A stretch of DNA of 43,278 nt from an uncultured Lachnospiraceae bacterium (GTDB taxonomy: Bacteria > Bacillota > Clostridia > Lachnospirales > Lachnospiraceae), in assembly GCA_910586025.1 (NCBI GenBank), contig CAJUIO010000013.1:1-43278 (forward strand), written 5' to 3'. Made by a program: the position numbers and the translations under genes. The notes under the pieces are model-generated. The model made no database searches. It saw only the letters and a program-made list of their open reading frames with translations, and was not told where the DNA came from. Positions within the stretch are counted from its first letter, which is position 1; each line of letters begins with the position of its first letter. Shown here piece after piece: positions 1-8,764 of this stretch.

Positions 1-2
1 GG

Positions 3-59
3 GATTTGGTTCCGTGTTTTGAACAGCTTGATAAAGCTGCCAGAGAAGTGACAAAATGA
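3..59 (+). CDS. 3' end of an unidentified gene entering from the left
   Basis: Frame 3 is open from the window edge for 18 codons, ending ...REVTK then TGA at 57-59, and is followed at once by a GC-rich hairpin. The position before a terminator-like hairpin and convergent with the next gene supports a real gene end. Too little remains to name the product; the other two forward frames also stop nearby, so this rests on context. Confidence 0.3.
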   Translation, partial: DLVPCFEQLDKAAREVTK

Positions 60-62
60 GAC

Positions 63-87
63 GAGGGAGGGATTAAATCCCTCCTTC
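63..87 (+). terminator. Hairpin terminator between convergent genes
   Basis: An inverted repeat (GGAGGGAT, loop TAA, ATCCCTCC; extendable by three more pairs) lies between the TGA at 59 and the convergent stop at 115. The T-tract is interrupted (TTCTTGGTTT), so termination strength is uncertain. Confidence 0.55.
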
Positions 88-114
88 TTGGTTTCCGCCC
101 CACCAAAGACCAAT

Positions 115-1347
115 TCATAGCCCTTTGGCGGATGGTAAATTTTTCTTCTCGTAATTTGTAATGATGGAAAAGTATTTATCCCATTCACCTGCATTAATCA
201 CTTGTCTTTTTTCCAGACTCTTGCCTATATTATTCAGCATATACATACTTTCCTGAGGAATATTATGCAAAGCAGTCACTATTACCGCAGATATGGAATA
301 TATTCCGCCCGCAATCATATCTACAATATGTTCAACTGATTCATATCCAAATTCCGCCCTTATCAAGAGCCACCTAAGTTTAAAATATCGTCTTTCTCTA
401 CTTTTAAAGTCATCGTCTTTACATGGTATATCCAATAACCAATCTGTTTCCAACATGTTCTCCAGTTTATGAATTTCCATCAGAAAATATATTGTCAGAA
501 GCTCCTGATTAAAATATATGGCATTGTCCACCGATCTTAAGATATCTTCAACCTCTATATAATGCTTACTATCAAACAGAGATTTTAGCACCGAAGCCAC
601 CTTGTTACATAGCTGATAGATTTTGGCAGTATCCGCCACCTCCCCCTCTTCATATCTGTATTCCGTATAAAGTTCACAAAATCTTTTCCTATATACATTA
701 TAAGTCTCGAGATTTAGAGGGCCAAAATCATGAAATACCCAGATTTCTTCCTGTCTTGCCACCGCTATTTTCAATCCGTTGTTTCTGTATCTGACACACT
801 GTGCCACATCATAAAAATGAAATCCTTCAATACGCTCATCCCACTCCAAATCATATGCCGTCGCCATCAGCATTCCGTCGATAAATTCAACCTCTTCATA
901 GTCTCCGGGAGGATTATTTATATCCGGCTTAACAGCAATATTTCCAGCCTCTGAAAATGTTCCTACAGAATAACAGCCGCCAACATCCAAACTTTTCCAT
1001 GCATCACCATTCCCGGGAAGATGCCTGGCCCCAGCCACCCCAATCATACCTACTTCTTCATCATTTTCAAAACATTGCAAGATATCATGTATAAAGTTCC
1101 TGTTCACGATAAATACATCCTGATGAAGATACACCTTATATCGAGCATCGGAAAATTTCATGACCTCATTATAACCTGAAGTCATACTCTCAGCTCTATC
1201 CAATGTGATAATTGATGCCTCCATCCCTTCCGGCACATATAGCTGCTCTATATAAAACTTACATTCATCCATGCAATCTTTATCATTTGTACAGACAATG
1301 AATGCAATTGCAGAGACATTGCGCCCCCTATATATATCCTTACACAT
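115..1347 (-). CDS. GT2-like glycosyltransferase with C-terminal helical domain
   Basis: Product of 410 aa. Residues about 12-235 match the 'glycosyltransferase-like family 2' group (Glyco_tranf_2_5 type): an N-terminal strand FIVCTND, a SMTSGYNEVM segment, YKVYLHQDVFI in place of a DxD-type strand, then EFIDGMLMAT and an IEGFHFYDVAQC segment. Residues about 250-400 are an all-helical domain without a name I recognise. The same two parts recur as separate genes at 10104-11409. It is the last gene of a three-gene operon; its ATG lies inside the end of the upstream gene (8-nt overlap), suggesting translational coupling. A role in glycan assembly on flagellin or another surface polymer is inferred from location; the sugar is unknown. 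Confidence 0.85.
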   Translation of the reverse strand: MCKDIYRGRNVSAIAFIVCTNDKDCMDECKFYIEQLYVPEGMEASIITLDRAESMTSGYNEVMKFSDARYKVYLHQDVFIVNRNFIHDILQCFENDEEVGMIGVAGARHLPGNGDAWKSLDVGGCYSVGTFSEAGNIAVKPDINNPPGDYEEVEFIDGMLMATAYDLEWDERIEGFHFYDVAQCVRYRNNGLKIAVARQEEIWVFHDFGPLNLETYNVYRKRFCELYTEYRYEEGEVADTAKIYQLCNKVASVLKSLFDSKHYIEVEDILRSVDNAIYFNQELLTIYFLMEIHKLENMLETDWLLDIPCKDDDFKSRERRYFKLRWLLIRAEFGYESVEHIVDMIAGGIYSISAVIVTALHNIPQESMYMLNNIGKSLEKRQVINAGEWDKYFSIITNYEKKNLPSAKGL

Positions 1348-2716
1348 TTTCCGCCCCCGCCTTTGCCTTTACCAGGTATTGAAATGTTTCGTACATAAAT
1401 CTTTCTGTACCTCTGCCTAATGTCAGCAAATGATCTATTAATTTACTCTGCTCTTCCGTAACGGATATGAATATACTTTCTATTCTCTCGATCTCGAACC
1501 CACAGCTGCGAAACATCTTAAAGATTTCTTTCCCTGTAAATAAATGTATATGAGTTTTATCTAATAACCCTTCTTCTGTATAGGTAAAATATCCCTTTAG
1601 TAATTGCTCCATAACTGATACATGCATCACATTGGGAATACTCGCAATAATTCTTCCCCCGTCTCTTAAGTATCTCTTACAGTATTCCAAAGTACCCTTT
1701 GGGTCACGTAAATGCTCTAAAACATCTCCAAAAATAATAATGTCAAAAAAATGCTCGTCCCATGGCAGATTTTTTTCCTCAATATTATTTATGCATGTCT
1801 CTGCAAATACAGAAGCGATTCTTACAGCACCAGGATTGAGATCAGTCCCGTATATATTTGCATTCGGATACCGATTTTTTATCTCAAACAGCGTGGCTCC
1901 GCAATCACAGCCAACTTCCAGAACATTAAACTCGTCGTCCCCACTCTCTTCAATCATGGATATCATATCTTCGTTATATAGATATTGGAAATAGTGCATT
2001 CCCCACTTATATTCTAAGTATTTCCTATCCTCATCAATCCGCCAAAACTGATTCGTATTGTCCAAGTAGATATCCTGATCCATCAGATCCCATAAAACAG
2101 CATCTTCACAAAGCATGATCTTGTACCCGCCCACTATCATCCGCAGGCACTGATCCCGCATGGAATGCATATACCCAAAGATATTCTCGTCAAAATTCCC
2201 CAGAGCATCCAGCACCTCTGTGTTTAACAAAACAGCATCAGGTGCCAACCCTATTACCCTTCTTTCCTTTCTTCTTTCCGAATTTCCAGCATATCTGACT
2301 GCCGCTTCATAACTGGTGCAGCTACTCGGGAGCTTCTGGTTACCTGAAAGCCCATTCGACACCACACCTACTGCGCCGATTCCATTCTCCCTGTACAGGG
2401 CATCCATCAGGTGCGACAACGTTCCCGGAACGATTGCATAGTGTCCCTCCATAACCAGCAGCGCTCCAGAAATATTTAACTCCTGTCTTACCCTGTTTAT
2501 GATCCTTCCATATGCCTCCATTCCCTCATCCATGTACACATAGGTGAAATCTGTCTGCGTCACGGCCCAGTCCCTCAAACCGTCCGTGGAACAATTGTCA
2601 ACAATGATCAGGTCGATGTCATCGACATCTCCCATTGCCCGAATACTCTCAACCGATAATTTCACCCACTTCAATTCATTAAACACGATCATCATGATTG
2701 TAAGATGTTTCTCCAA
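1340..2716 (-). CDS. Bifunctional GT2 glycosyltransferase / SAM methyltransferase
   Basis: Product of 458 aa. Residues about 1-230 are a GT2-type domain (TIMMIVFNELKW, LIIVDNCSTDG). From about residue 260 there is a class I SAM-dependent methyltransferase: motif I VLEVGCDCG (265-273), acidic ribose-binding residue in IYGTDLNPG, and post-motif IIIFGDVLEHL, typical of the Methyltransf_11/23 group. The start appears to be TTG at 2716: it sits directly after the upstream TAA, 8 nt from GGAGG, and is needed to complete the first beta strand; an internal ATG follows at residue 8. The domain order GT2-methyltransferase is repeated in the next upstream gene. Probable role is adding and methylating a sugar; acceptor unknown. 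Confidence 0.88.
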   Translation of the reverse strand: MEKHLTIMMIVFNELKWVKLSVESIRAMGDVDDIDLIIVDNCSTDGLRDWAVTQTDFTYVYMDEGMEAYGRIINRVRQELNISGALLVMEGHYAIVPGTLSHLMDALYRENGIGAVGVVSNGLSGNQKLPSSCTSYEAAVRYAGNSERRKERRVIGLAPDAVLLNTEVLDALGNFDENIFGYMHSMRDQCLRMIVGGYKIMLCEDAVLWDLMDQDIYLDNTNQFWRIDEDRKYLEYKWGMHYFQYLYNEDMISMIEESGDDEFNVLEVGCDCGATLFEIKNRYPNANIYGTDLNPGAVRIASVFAETCINNIEEKNLPWDEHFFDIIIFGDVLEHLRDPKGTLEYCKRYLRDGGRIIASIPNVMHVSVMEQLLKGYFTYTEEGLLDKTHIHLFTGKEIFKMFRSCGFEIERIESIFISVTEEQSKLIDHLLTLGRGTERFMYETFQYLVKAKAGAENV

Positions 2717-5700
2717 TTAATTCTCCTCCCTACCCGCATATTTATTAATGCATGAGCATACTGCCGTCGCAAGATCGTAATATATCCGTCTGCTATAGTG
2801 GTCGATACAATCCACAAAATCTTCCTGAGATCTGATATGATCCGTAACATTAATCAGTTTAATGCGTTCCCTTCCCTCCGCAAACGCCTCCACCGCTCTG
2901 TTAACCTGACTGTGACGCTTCGCATGATCCGCAAATTCTTCATTTTCGCCCTCATACTCGATCTCACTCCCAAGAAGCAGCACAAATTTCGGACTGCCCG
3001 GCAAATGATCATATATATATTCCAAATTTCGTACAATATCCTCACAGGAGGTAGTCCCAACGAACTCCCATCTTCCGGAAAAATCCCTTATAATCTTCTC
3101 GTCAAACGTAAATCCATGCCCCACGATGCTCCCATCAATATAGCCATGCATATTCCTTTCATCCGTCAGGTCAAAATTCACGCTTCCAAAGCTGATATAA
3201 CGCCCTGTCTTCTTATTTCGGTAAAGCCCTGCATGGCAGTCCGTCAAAAGACTATAACAAATAACATGGTACTCCCGTTTAAATATCATGGTCTCAAAAT
3301 CCCCATGTGTCACGAACGGCACCTCTGCCACTATATCTTCGATCTCTCCTTCCATACACTCCAGACTCTGCCTTATATGCATGGAGTGGTTCTGTCCCGC
3401 AGTTATAAATCCTTCCGGATTTATATAATTAAATTCCGTGGTGATCTTTCCTCCGCTCAGATAACTCTCTATCACGCTCATGTCACAGGGACCCTTTAGC
3501 AGAACCCTTATACGATTATCCCCGAAGGAAGCTTCTTCCGGCATTCCCCCACCACTCTCCTCCGCAATCCACGGAACATTCCTTCCCTTCACAAGCTCCC
3601 CCGCCACGGGTTCGATCATATCAATTGCAGGAGAACCCAGTCTGTGATATATGTACTGCTCAACATCCATACCCATGATCCTGCAGGAAAACAGGAAATG
3701 CTCCAGCCTCTGTTCCTGTCTGTTAAAGGAATAAAAGCCTACTATTCCATAATCCCCAAATTTATCTCTGACTCTAATATATCCGCAATCTATCCAGTCA
3801 TTGGATATTGTCCTCAGAAGTTCTTCCCGGCCGCTTCTTTTCTTTGTAAAATTGAGTTGGTTTGTCCGCTGCACCATCTCTGCAATCCGATCCAGCTCCT
3901 TCATACAATCATATTCTATCCTCACTACAATTTGGCTGTCAAACAAAAATTCTTCTTTCCGGGCATACTGTCTCTGCACGGACTTCTTTTTCTCCAGCAA
4001 ACGATATCTCTTAAGTCTCTCATGCTTTTTATCTGAGGCAGGGAGTTCAGACAGATATGCCATAAAATAAGGAATAATATCCGGCGGATATGCCATGATC
4101 CCCGGATTTATAAACTTTACCTCTTGCAGATTTCTGGGATTATCATCAATAAAAAGTGTATTTTCAGCTCTCAGACCCATATCAGCAAGCTTCTGCCGGA
4201 TCTGTTCTCCCTTGTCCGCCCAGTTGATATCATTGAACACGAAATAAGAATGCATCTGAAATCGCTCTAAAAAAGCAGAAACCTCGGCAAAGTCATTTTT
4301 TGATGAAATCGAATTGATGATTCCACGATCAGCGGCTGCCTTGACCAACTGAATATTGCTCTGTATCAATGTCACATTTTCTTCACTCAAAGTTCCCTTC
4401 CAAAAGGTATCGTCCAGATCCCATACGATCAGCTTGATCTCGCTAAATAGGACTTCCTCATATGGGCTTCTCCCTGATATTATCTTATGCTCTCTTTTAC
4501 ACATCCTTGCAAGAAACTCTTTATCCTTATCAGACAATCGTCCTGCTGCCTCAGGACTGATTACCAGCACATCGAATACAGGGCCTCCCAAGACCTCTCT
4601 CAACTGACTTACGCTCTCAAAAACAGCCTCTGTACAACCCGCAATCCTGCGCAAGGCCAGTCTTTGCTCGATACCAATGGCATGAGAATTCGGATAAATG
4701 GAACGCAACAATTTCAAATCAGCTCCAAGGCCACACTCTATCTGCAGGATGTTAAACTCATAATCTTCCGGATAAGGAATCTGCAGCGGCAGAATCCTGT
4801 TCGGGGAGGCATGTTCCAGAATATCGAACGCATATTTTCTGATAAACATTTCATGATGCTGAAGAAGCAGTTCATTAACGCTTTCCTCCCTGGAAAAGCT
4901 CTGACTCCCTGCATGATAAATAAAGCTATTCTTACAGTATAATAACCTGAACCCACGTTGCTGTATCCGCATACAAAGATCATCGTCCTCAAAATATCCG
5001 GGCGTAAACGCTTCATCCATTCCTCCTACATCGTTCCAGACCCTCCGCTTCACCAGCATGGCAAATCCGGACAGGCGGACTCTCTCCTCGCAGGACCGTA
5101 CAAGCGGCACATTACGTTCTGCTCCATACTCCAGATATTCCCCGGGAAGAGGGAAAGTAACCTCTATCTGCTGTTCATTTCCCGCATAATTTGAGCAGCT
5201 GCCCACTGCCCCGATGCTTTGATCCTCATACAGCCCCATACGCAGCCAAAACAGAGAGTTCAACGAAAGCCGCGTATCATTGTTCAACAGGAAAATATCA
5301 CTTTCCTCTGCCTGAGTCCCTACCGTTGCGGCAGCGCCCTGATTGCAGGCACAGGAAAATCCTCTGTTTTCCTCGTTTAATACGACCATGATATCTTCTT
5401 GCTCCGCAAGCCACCCTACAGTTCCATCCTGCGAAGCATTATCCACGACAATAATCTTATAACTGTCAGTGGGAAGCGTGTCACGGATACTCTCAATATT
5501 TTTTTGCAGAAGATAATCGGCATTATAAGTAGGAATGATTATTGCCACATCATTAACTGTAATATCATACGATTGTGCAAGGCTCTCCATCTCGCTTCGA
5601 ATTATGTCTGCATCCTCAGGACAATGACAATAATATAATGCATTCTGCAGACACAAAAAAGCCTGATCTGGCTGGCTATGAAAATAGAATCGTCCCAGCA

Positions 5701-5914
5701 AATAGTATAATTCGTAATTTTGAGGATTATGGCGAAGGCCTTTTGCAACAGCATCAAACATTCCCTTACGATCCTGCTCCGCCTCACAGACACCCGCATC
5801 CAAGCATGCAAAAATATCGTCATACGCTTCCAGCCTGTCCTTTTCCCGATCAATTAAAAGCCTTGCTCCTGCAATATCACCATTCGTAATCCGTTCTCTA
5901 ATAATATCCCACAT
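2717..5914 (-). CDS. Multidomain GT2 / degenerate methyltransferase / FkbH-like / SGNH-like protein
   Basis: Product of 1065 aa, first gene of a three-gene operon. Visible parts in order: TPR-like helices (about 1-115); GT2 domain (about 120-365) with VAIIIPTYNA, VVDNASQDG and LLNNDTR (DxD-like NDT); a short Rossmann-like stretch (about 385-470) aligning with the methyltransferase of the downstream gene but with an altered motif I (QIECGLG); an FkbH/HAD-IIIC domain starting at IVWDLDDTFWKG (catalytic Asp pair D499/D501), FIDDNPRN near 588 and RTNQLNFT near 683; and a C-terminal alpha/beta region (about 800-1065) beginning KGPCDMS and ending near IDHYS, resembling SGNH hydrolase-like domains found on FkbH proteins. 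FkbH proteins handle glyceryl or acyl groups on carriers; here an acylated or glycerylated sugar modification is inferred. Ribosome-binding site GGGAG 9 nt before ATG. Confidence 0.85.
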   Translation of the reverse strand: MWDIIRERITNGDIAGARLLIDREKDRLEAYDDIFACLDAGVCEAEQDRKGMFDAVAKGLRHNPQNYELYYLLGRFYFHSQPDQAFLCLQNALYYCHCPEDADIIRSEMESLAQSYDITVNDVAIIIPTYNADYLLQKNIESIRDTLPTDSYKIIVVDNASQDGTVGWLAEQEDIMVVLNEENRGFSCACNQGAAATVGTQAEESDIFLLNNDTRLSLNSLFWLRMGLYEDQSIGAVGSCSNYAGNEQQIEVTFPLPGEYLEYGAERNVPLVRSCEERVRLSGFAMLVKRRVWNDVGGMDEAFTPGYFEDDDLCMRIQQRGFRLLYCKNSFIYHAGSQSFSREESVNELLLQHHEMFIRKYAFDILEHASPNRILPLQIPYPEDYEFNILQIECGLGADLKLLRSIYPNSHAIGIEQRLALRRIAGCTEAVFESVSQLREVLGGPVFDVLVISPEAAGRLSDKDKEFLARMCKREHKIISGRSPYEEVLFSEIKLIVWDLDDTFWKGTLSEENVTLIQSNIQLVKAAADRGIINSISSKNDFAEVSAFLERFQMHSYFVFNDINWADKGEQIRQKLADMGLRAENTLFIDDNPRNLQEVKFINPGIMAYPPDIIPYFMAYLSELPASDKKHERLKRYRLLEKKKSVQRQYARKEEFLFDSQIVVRIEYDCMKELDRIAEMVQRTNQLNFTKKRSGREELLRTISNDWIDCGYIRVRDKFGDYGIVGFYSFNRQEQRLEHFLFSCRIMGMDVEQYIYHRLGSPAIDMIEPVAGELVKGRNVPWIAEESGGGMPEEASFGDNRIRVLLKGPCDMSVIESYLSGGKITTEFNYINPEGFITAGQNHSMHIRQSLECMEGEIEDIVAEVPFVTHGDFETMIFKREYHVICYSLLTDCHAGLYRNKKTGRYISFGSVNFDLTDERNMHGYIDGSIVGHGFTFDEKIIRDFSGRWEFVGTTSCEDIVRNLEYIYDHLPGSPKFVLLLGSEIEYEGENEEFADHAKRHSQVNRAVEAFAEGRERIKLINVTDHIRSQEDFVDCIDHYSRRIYYDLATAVCSCINKYAGREEN

Positions 5915-5958
5915 TTTCTATTTCTCCCAAAAAAGTGATACCGATAACGCAAAAATCA

Positions 5959-5987
5959 TTGCGCCGCTCTTTACATTCAATTATAAT
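5959..5987 (+). promoter_or_regulatory. Candidate sigma-A promoter for the GT4 gene
   Basis: TTGCGC (5959-5964), 17-bp spacer, perfect TATAAT (5982-5987). The expected start of transcription near 5994 is only about 2 nt before the first ATG at 5996. A second alignment (TTTACA 5970, 16 bp, TATTAT 5992) would start transcription after that ATG. Confidence 0.5.
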
Positions 5988-5995
5988 ATTATATT

Positions 5996-7102
5996 ATGGA
6001 AAAATCAATTTCTAGCAGATATGAAGGAATGTTAACAAATATACACATAGATATACTGTTACCCATCGGCGGACAGGGCGGTGTGGAAAATGTTGTGAAT
6101 AAAATCGCACCCTATTTACAAAAGCAAGGTGCCTGTGTACGAGTCGTACAATTTGTATGGTCCGGCATCCATTGGGTTCATGAATCCTTAGCATTTTATC
6201 CACTAGTCAATGACGGGGGCGAATATTCATCAGAACAGCTTATCGGGCATTATACCGGGTTTATGACCCATCAGGGAAAACCAGATATTATTCTGGCTAC
6301 AGCATGGCCGCTAATGACACTGGTTGCACAGGAATCATTAAAACGTCTGAACAAAGGAACGTGCAAAATCATATCCTGGCCCCACCAGTCGATCGATGTG
6401 TATGCCTCTACCGGATGCGGCGGGATGGAATATCTGGCTTTGAGCGATGCCATCTTTGCGTTAAATCAGAAGACATACAACATGATCAAAGCGCATAATA
6501 AAGACTGCAAAGTATTTATTGTAAAAAATCCTGTAAACTTTACCCAGTGTCCCATTCAGCCCGCATGGATCACAAAAGACAGAACACTCTTGTTTGTTGG
6601 AAGGCTTGCCGCTCAAAAAAGAGTTGATATTATTCTAGAAGCGGTCAGTCTTGCAAAGGATACCTGGAAATTAATATTGATCGGCGAGGGAGAAGAAGAG
6701 GGAACTCTTCAGGAGCTTGTCCGGTTCCTGCATATTGAAAGGCAGGTATACTTTATGGGCTGGATAGATAATCCCTGGGAGACCATTAGTGGAATATCCG
6801 CCTTTGTGATGGCCTCCGATTACGAATGTCTGCCTCTGTCCGCAATAGAAAGTCTGGCTTCCGGCATTCCGGTTATATCGACACCTGTCGATGGAATTAT
6901 TGAGATCATAAAGCCCGGAATAAACGGTTTTCTATATCCACTTAAAGACAGCCGGAGGCTGGCTGATATTCTGGATGCCATGGCCGACGGCATACTACCT
7001 GTTCCCGCTCCCGAAGCATGCAGAGAATCTGTAATGGATTTTGAAGAAACCGAGGTTCTCTGCGTTTTTGCAAAAAACCTCGTAGAAGTTCTGAATAAAT
7101 AA
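5996..7102 (+). CDS. GT4-family glycosyltransferase
   Basis: Product of 368 aa with a GT-B fold of the GT4/Glycos_transf_1 type. The N-terminal glycine-rich loop is LLPIGGQGGVENV; the C-terminal domain starts TLLFVGRLAAQKR and holds the nucleotide-sugar-binding segment ASDYECLPLSAIESLASG, with the two glutamates of the E-x7-E motif. The start is uncertain: ATG at 5996 has no Shine-Dalgarno sequence and falls at or next to the predicted transcript start, while ATG at 6029 (357 aa) has GAAGGA directly abutting it, an unusually short spacing. Divergent from the multidomain GT operon and convergent, 6 bp apart, with the small protein gene at 7109. Donor and acceptor sugars cannot be read from the sequence. 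Confidence 0.88.
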   Translation: MEKSISSRYEGMLTNIHIDILLPIGGQGGVENVVNKIAPYLQKQGACVRVVQFVWSGIHWVHESLAFYPLVNDGGEYSSEQLIGHYTGFMTHQGKPDIILATAWPLMTLVAQESLKRLNKGTCKIISWPHQSIDVYASTGCGGMEYLALSDAIFALNQKTYNMIKAHNKDCKVFIVKNPVNFTQCPIQPAWITKDRTLLFVGRLAAQKRVDIILEAVSLAKDTWKLILIGEGEEEGTLQELVRFLHIERQVYFMGWIDNPWETISGISAFVMASDYECLPLSAIESLASGIPVISTPVDGIIEIIKPGINGFLYPLKDSRRLADILDAMADGILPVPAPEACRESVMDFEETEVLCVFAKNLVEVLNK

Positions 7103-7108
7103 CACGCC

Positions 7109-7576
7109 TCAGGTGCGGATATGGCAGATTTCCATAACCTCCATAGCAGCTTGGCATATGGCATCGGCTCCTCCGTCTTCTCCTATTTCCTTCAAAAACG
7201 GAATATCAGGATATGACCGGGAAAGATGCTCTAAATATCTATGTCCCACACAATAAAAGAACATAGAAATACTGAGCTGCTTTTGCAGATATTTTTCATT
7301 TGCCAGATTATCCTTTAACAAAATATGTATCTGCTTGGCATTAAGCAGATTGTACACGACTCCGCCTGTAAGCGTAGTCTGTTCAAAGCCAGCCAGATCA
7401 AAATTGATGAAAAGTTCCGGATCAGCCTTCCTGATTTCCTCGTAGGGGGGCTCCCCTTTTCCTTCATCCCATAATATTTCCACCACAGCCGCCGGGCAGC
7501 TTCTTAGCAGCTTCTCCTTCAATTCCTCCAGAAGCTTTTCCTTCCCCTTTTCGTTCTGCGCAATTACTATTTTCAT
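7109..7576 (-). CDS. Small DxAGF-family protein, copy 1 (unknown function)
   Basis: Product of 155 aa; not a family I can name. It aligns with the proteins at 14404-14922 and 16238-16723: an N-terminal strand (MKIVIAQN), a core LFINFDLAGFEQTT, a following Y-N-x-L and HILL strand, an aromatic strand ISMFFYC, and YPDIPFL near the C-terminus. No signal peptide or membrane segment is seen. It is the last gene of an operon with two CgeB-like glycosyltransferases (11-nt gap to 7588) and has a ribosome-binding site AGGGAGAAG. Repeated association with these glycosyltransferases suggests an accessory role. The core strand pattern loosely resembles part of the glycosyltransferase N-terminal domain, so it could be a non-catalytic half-domain; that is inference. 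Confidence 0.75.
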   Translation of the reverse strand: MKIVIAQNEKGKEKLLEELKEKLLRSCPAAVVEILWDEGKGEPPYEEIRKADPELFINFDLAGFEQTTLTGGVVYNLLNAKQIHILLKDNLANEKYLQKQLSISMFFYCVGHRYLEHLSRSYPDIPFLKEIGEDGGADAICQAAMEVMEICHIRT

Positions 7577-7587
7577 GTGTCTTCTCC

Positions 7588-8742
7588 CTACCCCCGCACG
7601 GTCCGTATCATCTCATCCACTCTTTTCTCATATGTGTGCCCGTTCCGTACCTTTTCACAACCGTTAGCCGCAATCTCCCGCCGCTCCTTTTCATATGTCA
7701 GATAATAATCTATTTTAGCTACAAGATCTGTATAGTCATCATAATAGACAAAGTCTGTATTCGGCTCAAAATAATTGAGAAACTCCTGCTGAAAATTAGT
7801 CAGAAGAAAGCCCCCGCTTCCCATGATATCCCATGCCCGAAGAGGAATACCTGTCCGGATACTCCTCAAAGTAATATTCAAATTTATTTTGGAATTCGCA
7901 AAAATATCCGGCATATCTCGGTAATAGTCCACAGCACCCTGATTCCGTACTCCCGGGATATTCACTGATCCGTCACTCGTGCAAAGTTGAACTCCGTATT
8001 TTTTTCCCAACAGCGTAAGAATCTCCCATCTCTCCATGGCCGTCACCTGTCGGTTGAATACATAGTCCGCATAAACCGCCTCAGGAGACATGGCAGTGAG
8101 AGCGTTAGGATCCGTGGGATACACTCTTTGAAGTTCCTCTAAAATATCAGGCCGCATAAGCTCTTTCAGGAAATTTTGACCGTAAATGCCCTTTTGTACC
8201 TGCACAATGGCATTAAGATATCCTTTGGCATATGGACTTATGTTTTCGAATTTATTATAAATGCGGTGTTTCTGCTCTGTATAGAGCGATCCAACAAAAG
8301 AAATATCCACTAAAAGGTTGTTCCTGTTATTCCTCCTTGCGAGCCTCTTTGCATTGACCGCCAAAGGCAGATAATGAACCGTAGAGATTCCAGCCTGTCT
8401 TAACTCCTCGTACACCCCATAATCAAATAAAAATATGTAATTACAGGTGTTCAATACCGTATAAGAATATACCTGGATATGAGGGCTGTCGTATACCCAT
8501 GACAGATACTTTATTCCTGCCTTTTGACATATTTCGGATATCGTGGGAAAATAATTAAAGGAAAAAACAAAATCATATTCCCCTTTTTCCAATTCCCTAC
8601 ACAAAATTCTCCCCGCATCGTCTGCCCGTGTCCTGACCCCGTCAGGAAAAGGGATCGCTCTCACAGAATATCCCTTCGCAATCAATGCCGATCTCATATC
8701 TTCGTTACAATAGCTGTTCCACTCTATGAATAGTACTTTCAT
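7588..8742 (-). CDS. CgeB/DUF3880-like glycosyltransferase
   Basis: Product of 384 aa. The N-terminal DUF3880-like half contains FVFSFNYFPTISEIC, YLSWVYDSPHI, CNYIFLFD and HYLPLAVN; the C-terminal half contains ISFVGSLYTE, the conserved SKINLNIT strand, a GIPLRAWDIMGSGGFLLTN loop and the terminal segment EIAANGCEKVRNGHTYEKR typical of the Glyco_trans_1_2 domain of CgeB-like enzymes. This is one of six close-length paralogs in the window. Second gene of a three-gene operon (gap of 22 nt from 8765), with ribosome-binding site GAGAGG 9 nt before ATG. Probably a cytoplasmic GT-B enzyme acting on flagellin or a surface glycan; the substrate is inferred from position only. Confidence 0.85.
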   Translation of the reverse strand: MKVLFIEWNSYCNEDMRSALIAKGYSVRAIPFPDGVRTRADDAGRILCRELEKGEYDFVFSFNYFPTISEICQKAGIKYLSWVYDSPHIQVYSYTVLNTCNYIFLFDYGVYEELRQAGISTVHYLPLAVNAKRLARRNNRNNLLVDISFVGSLYTEQKHRIYNKFENISPYAKGYLNAIVQVQKGIYGQNFLKELMRPDILEELQRVYPTDPNALTAMSPEAVYADYVFNRQVTAMERWEILTLLGKKYGVQLCTSDGSVNIPGVRNQGAVDYYRDMPDIFANSKINLNITLRSIRTGIPLRAWDIMGSGGFLLTNFQQEFLNYFEPNTDFVYYDDYTDLVAKIDYYLTYEKERREIAANGCEKVRNGHTYEKRVDEMIRTVRG

Positions 8743-8764
8743 CTGTAAAAGCCTCTCTCATCCT

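Noticed and set aside
5940..5948. CCGATAA as a sigma-28 -10 before the GT4 gene
   Set aside because: No TAAA-like -35 at the required distance.
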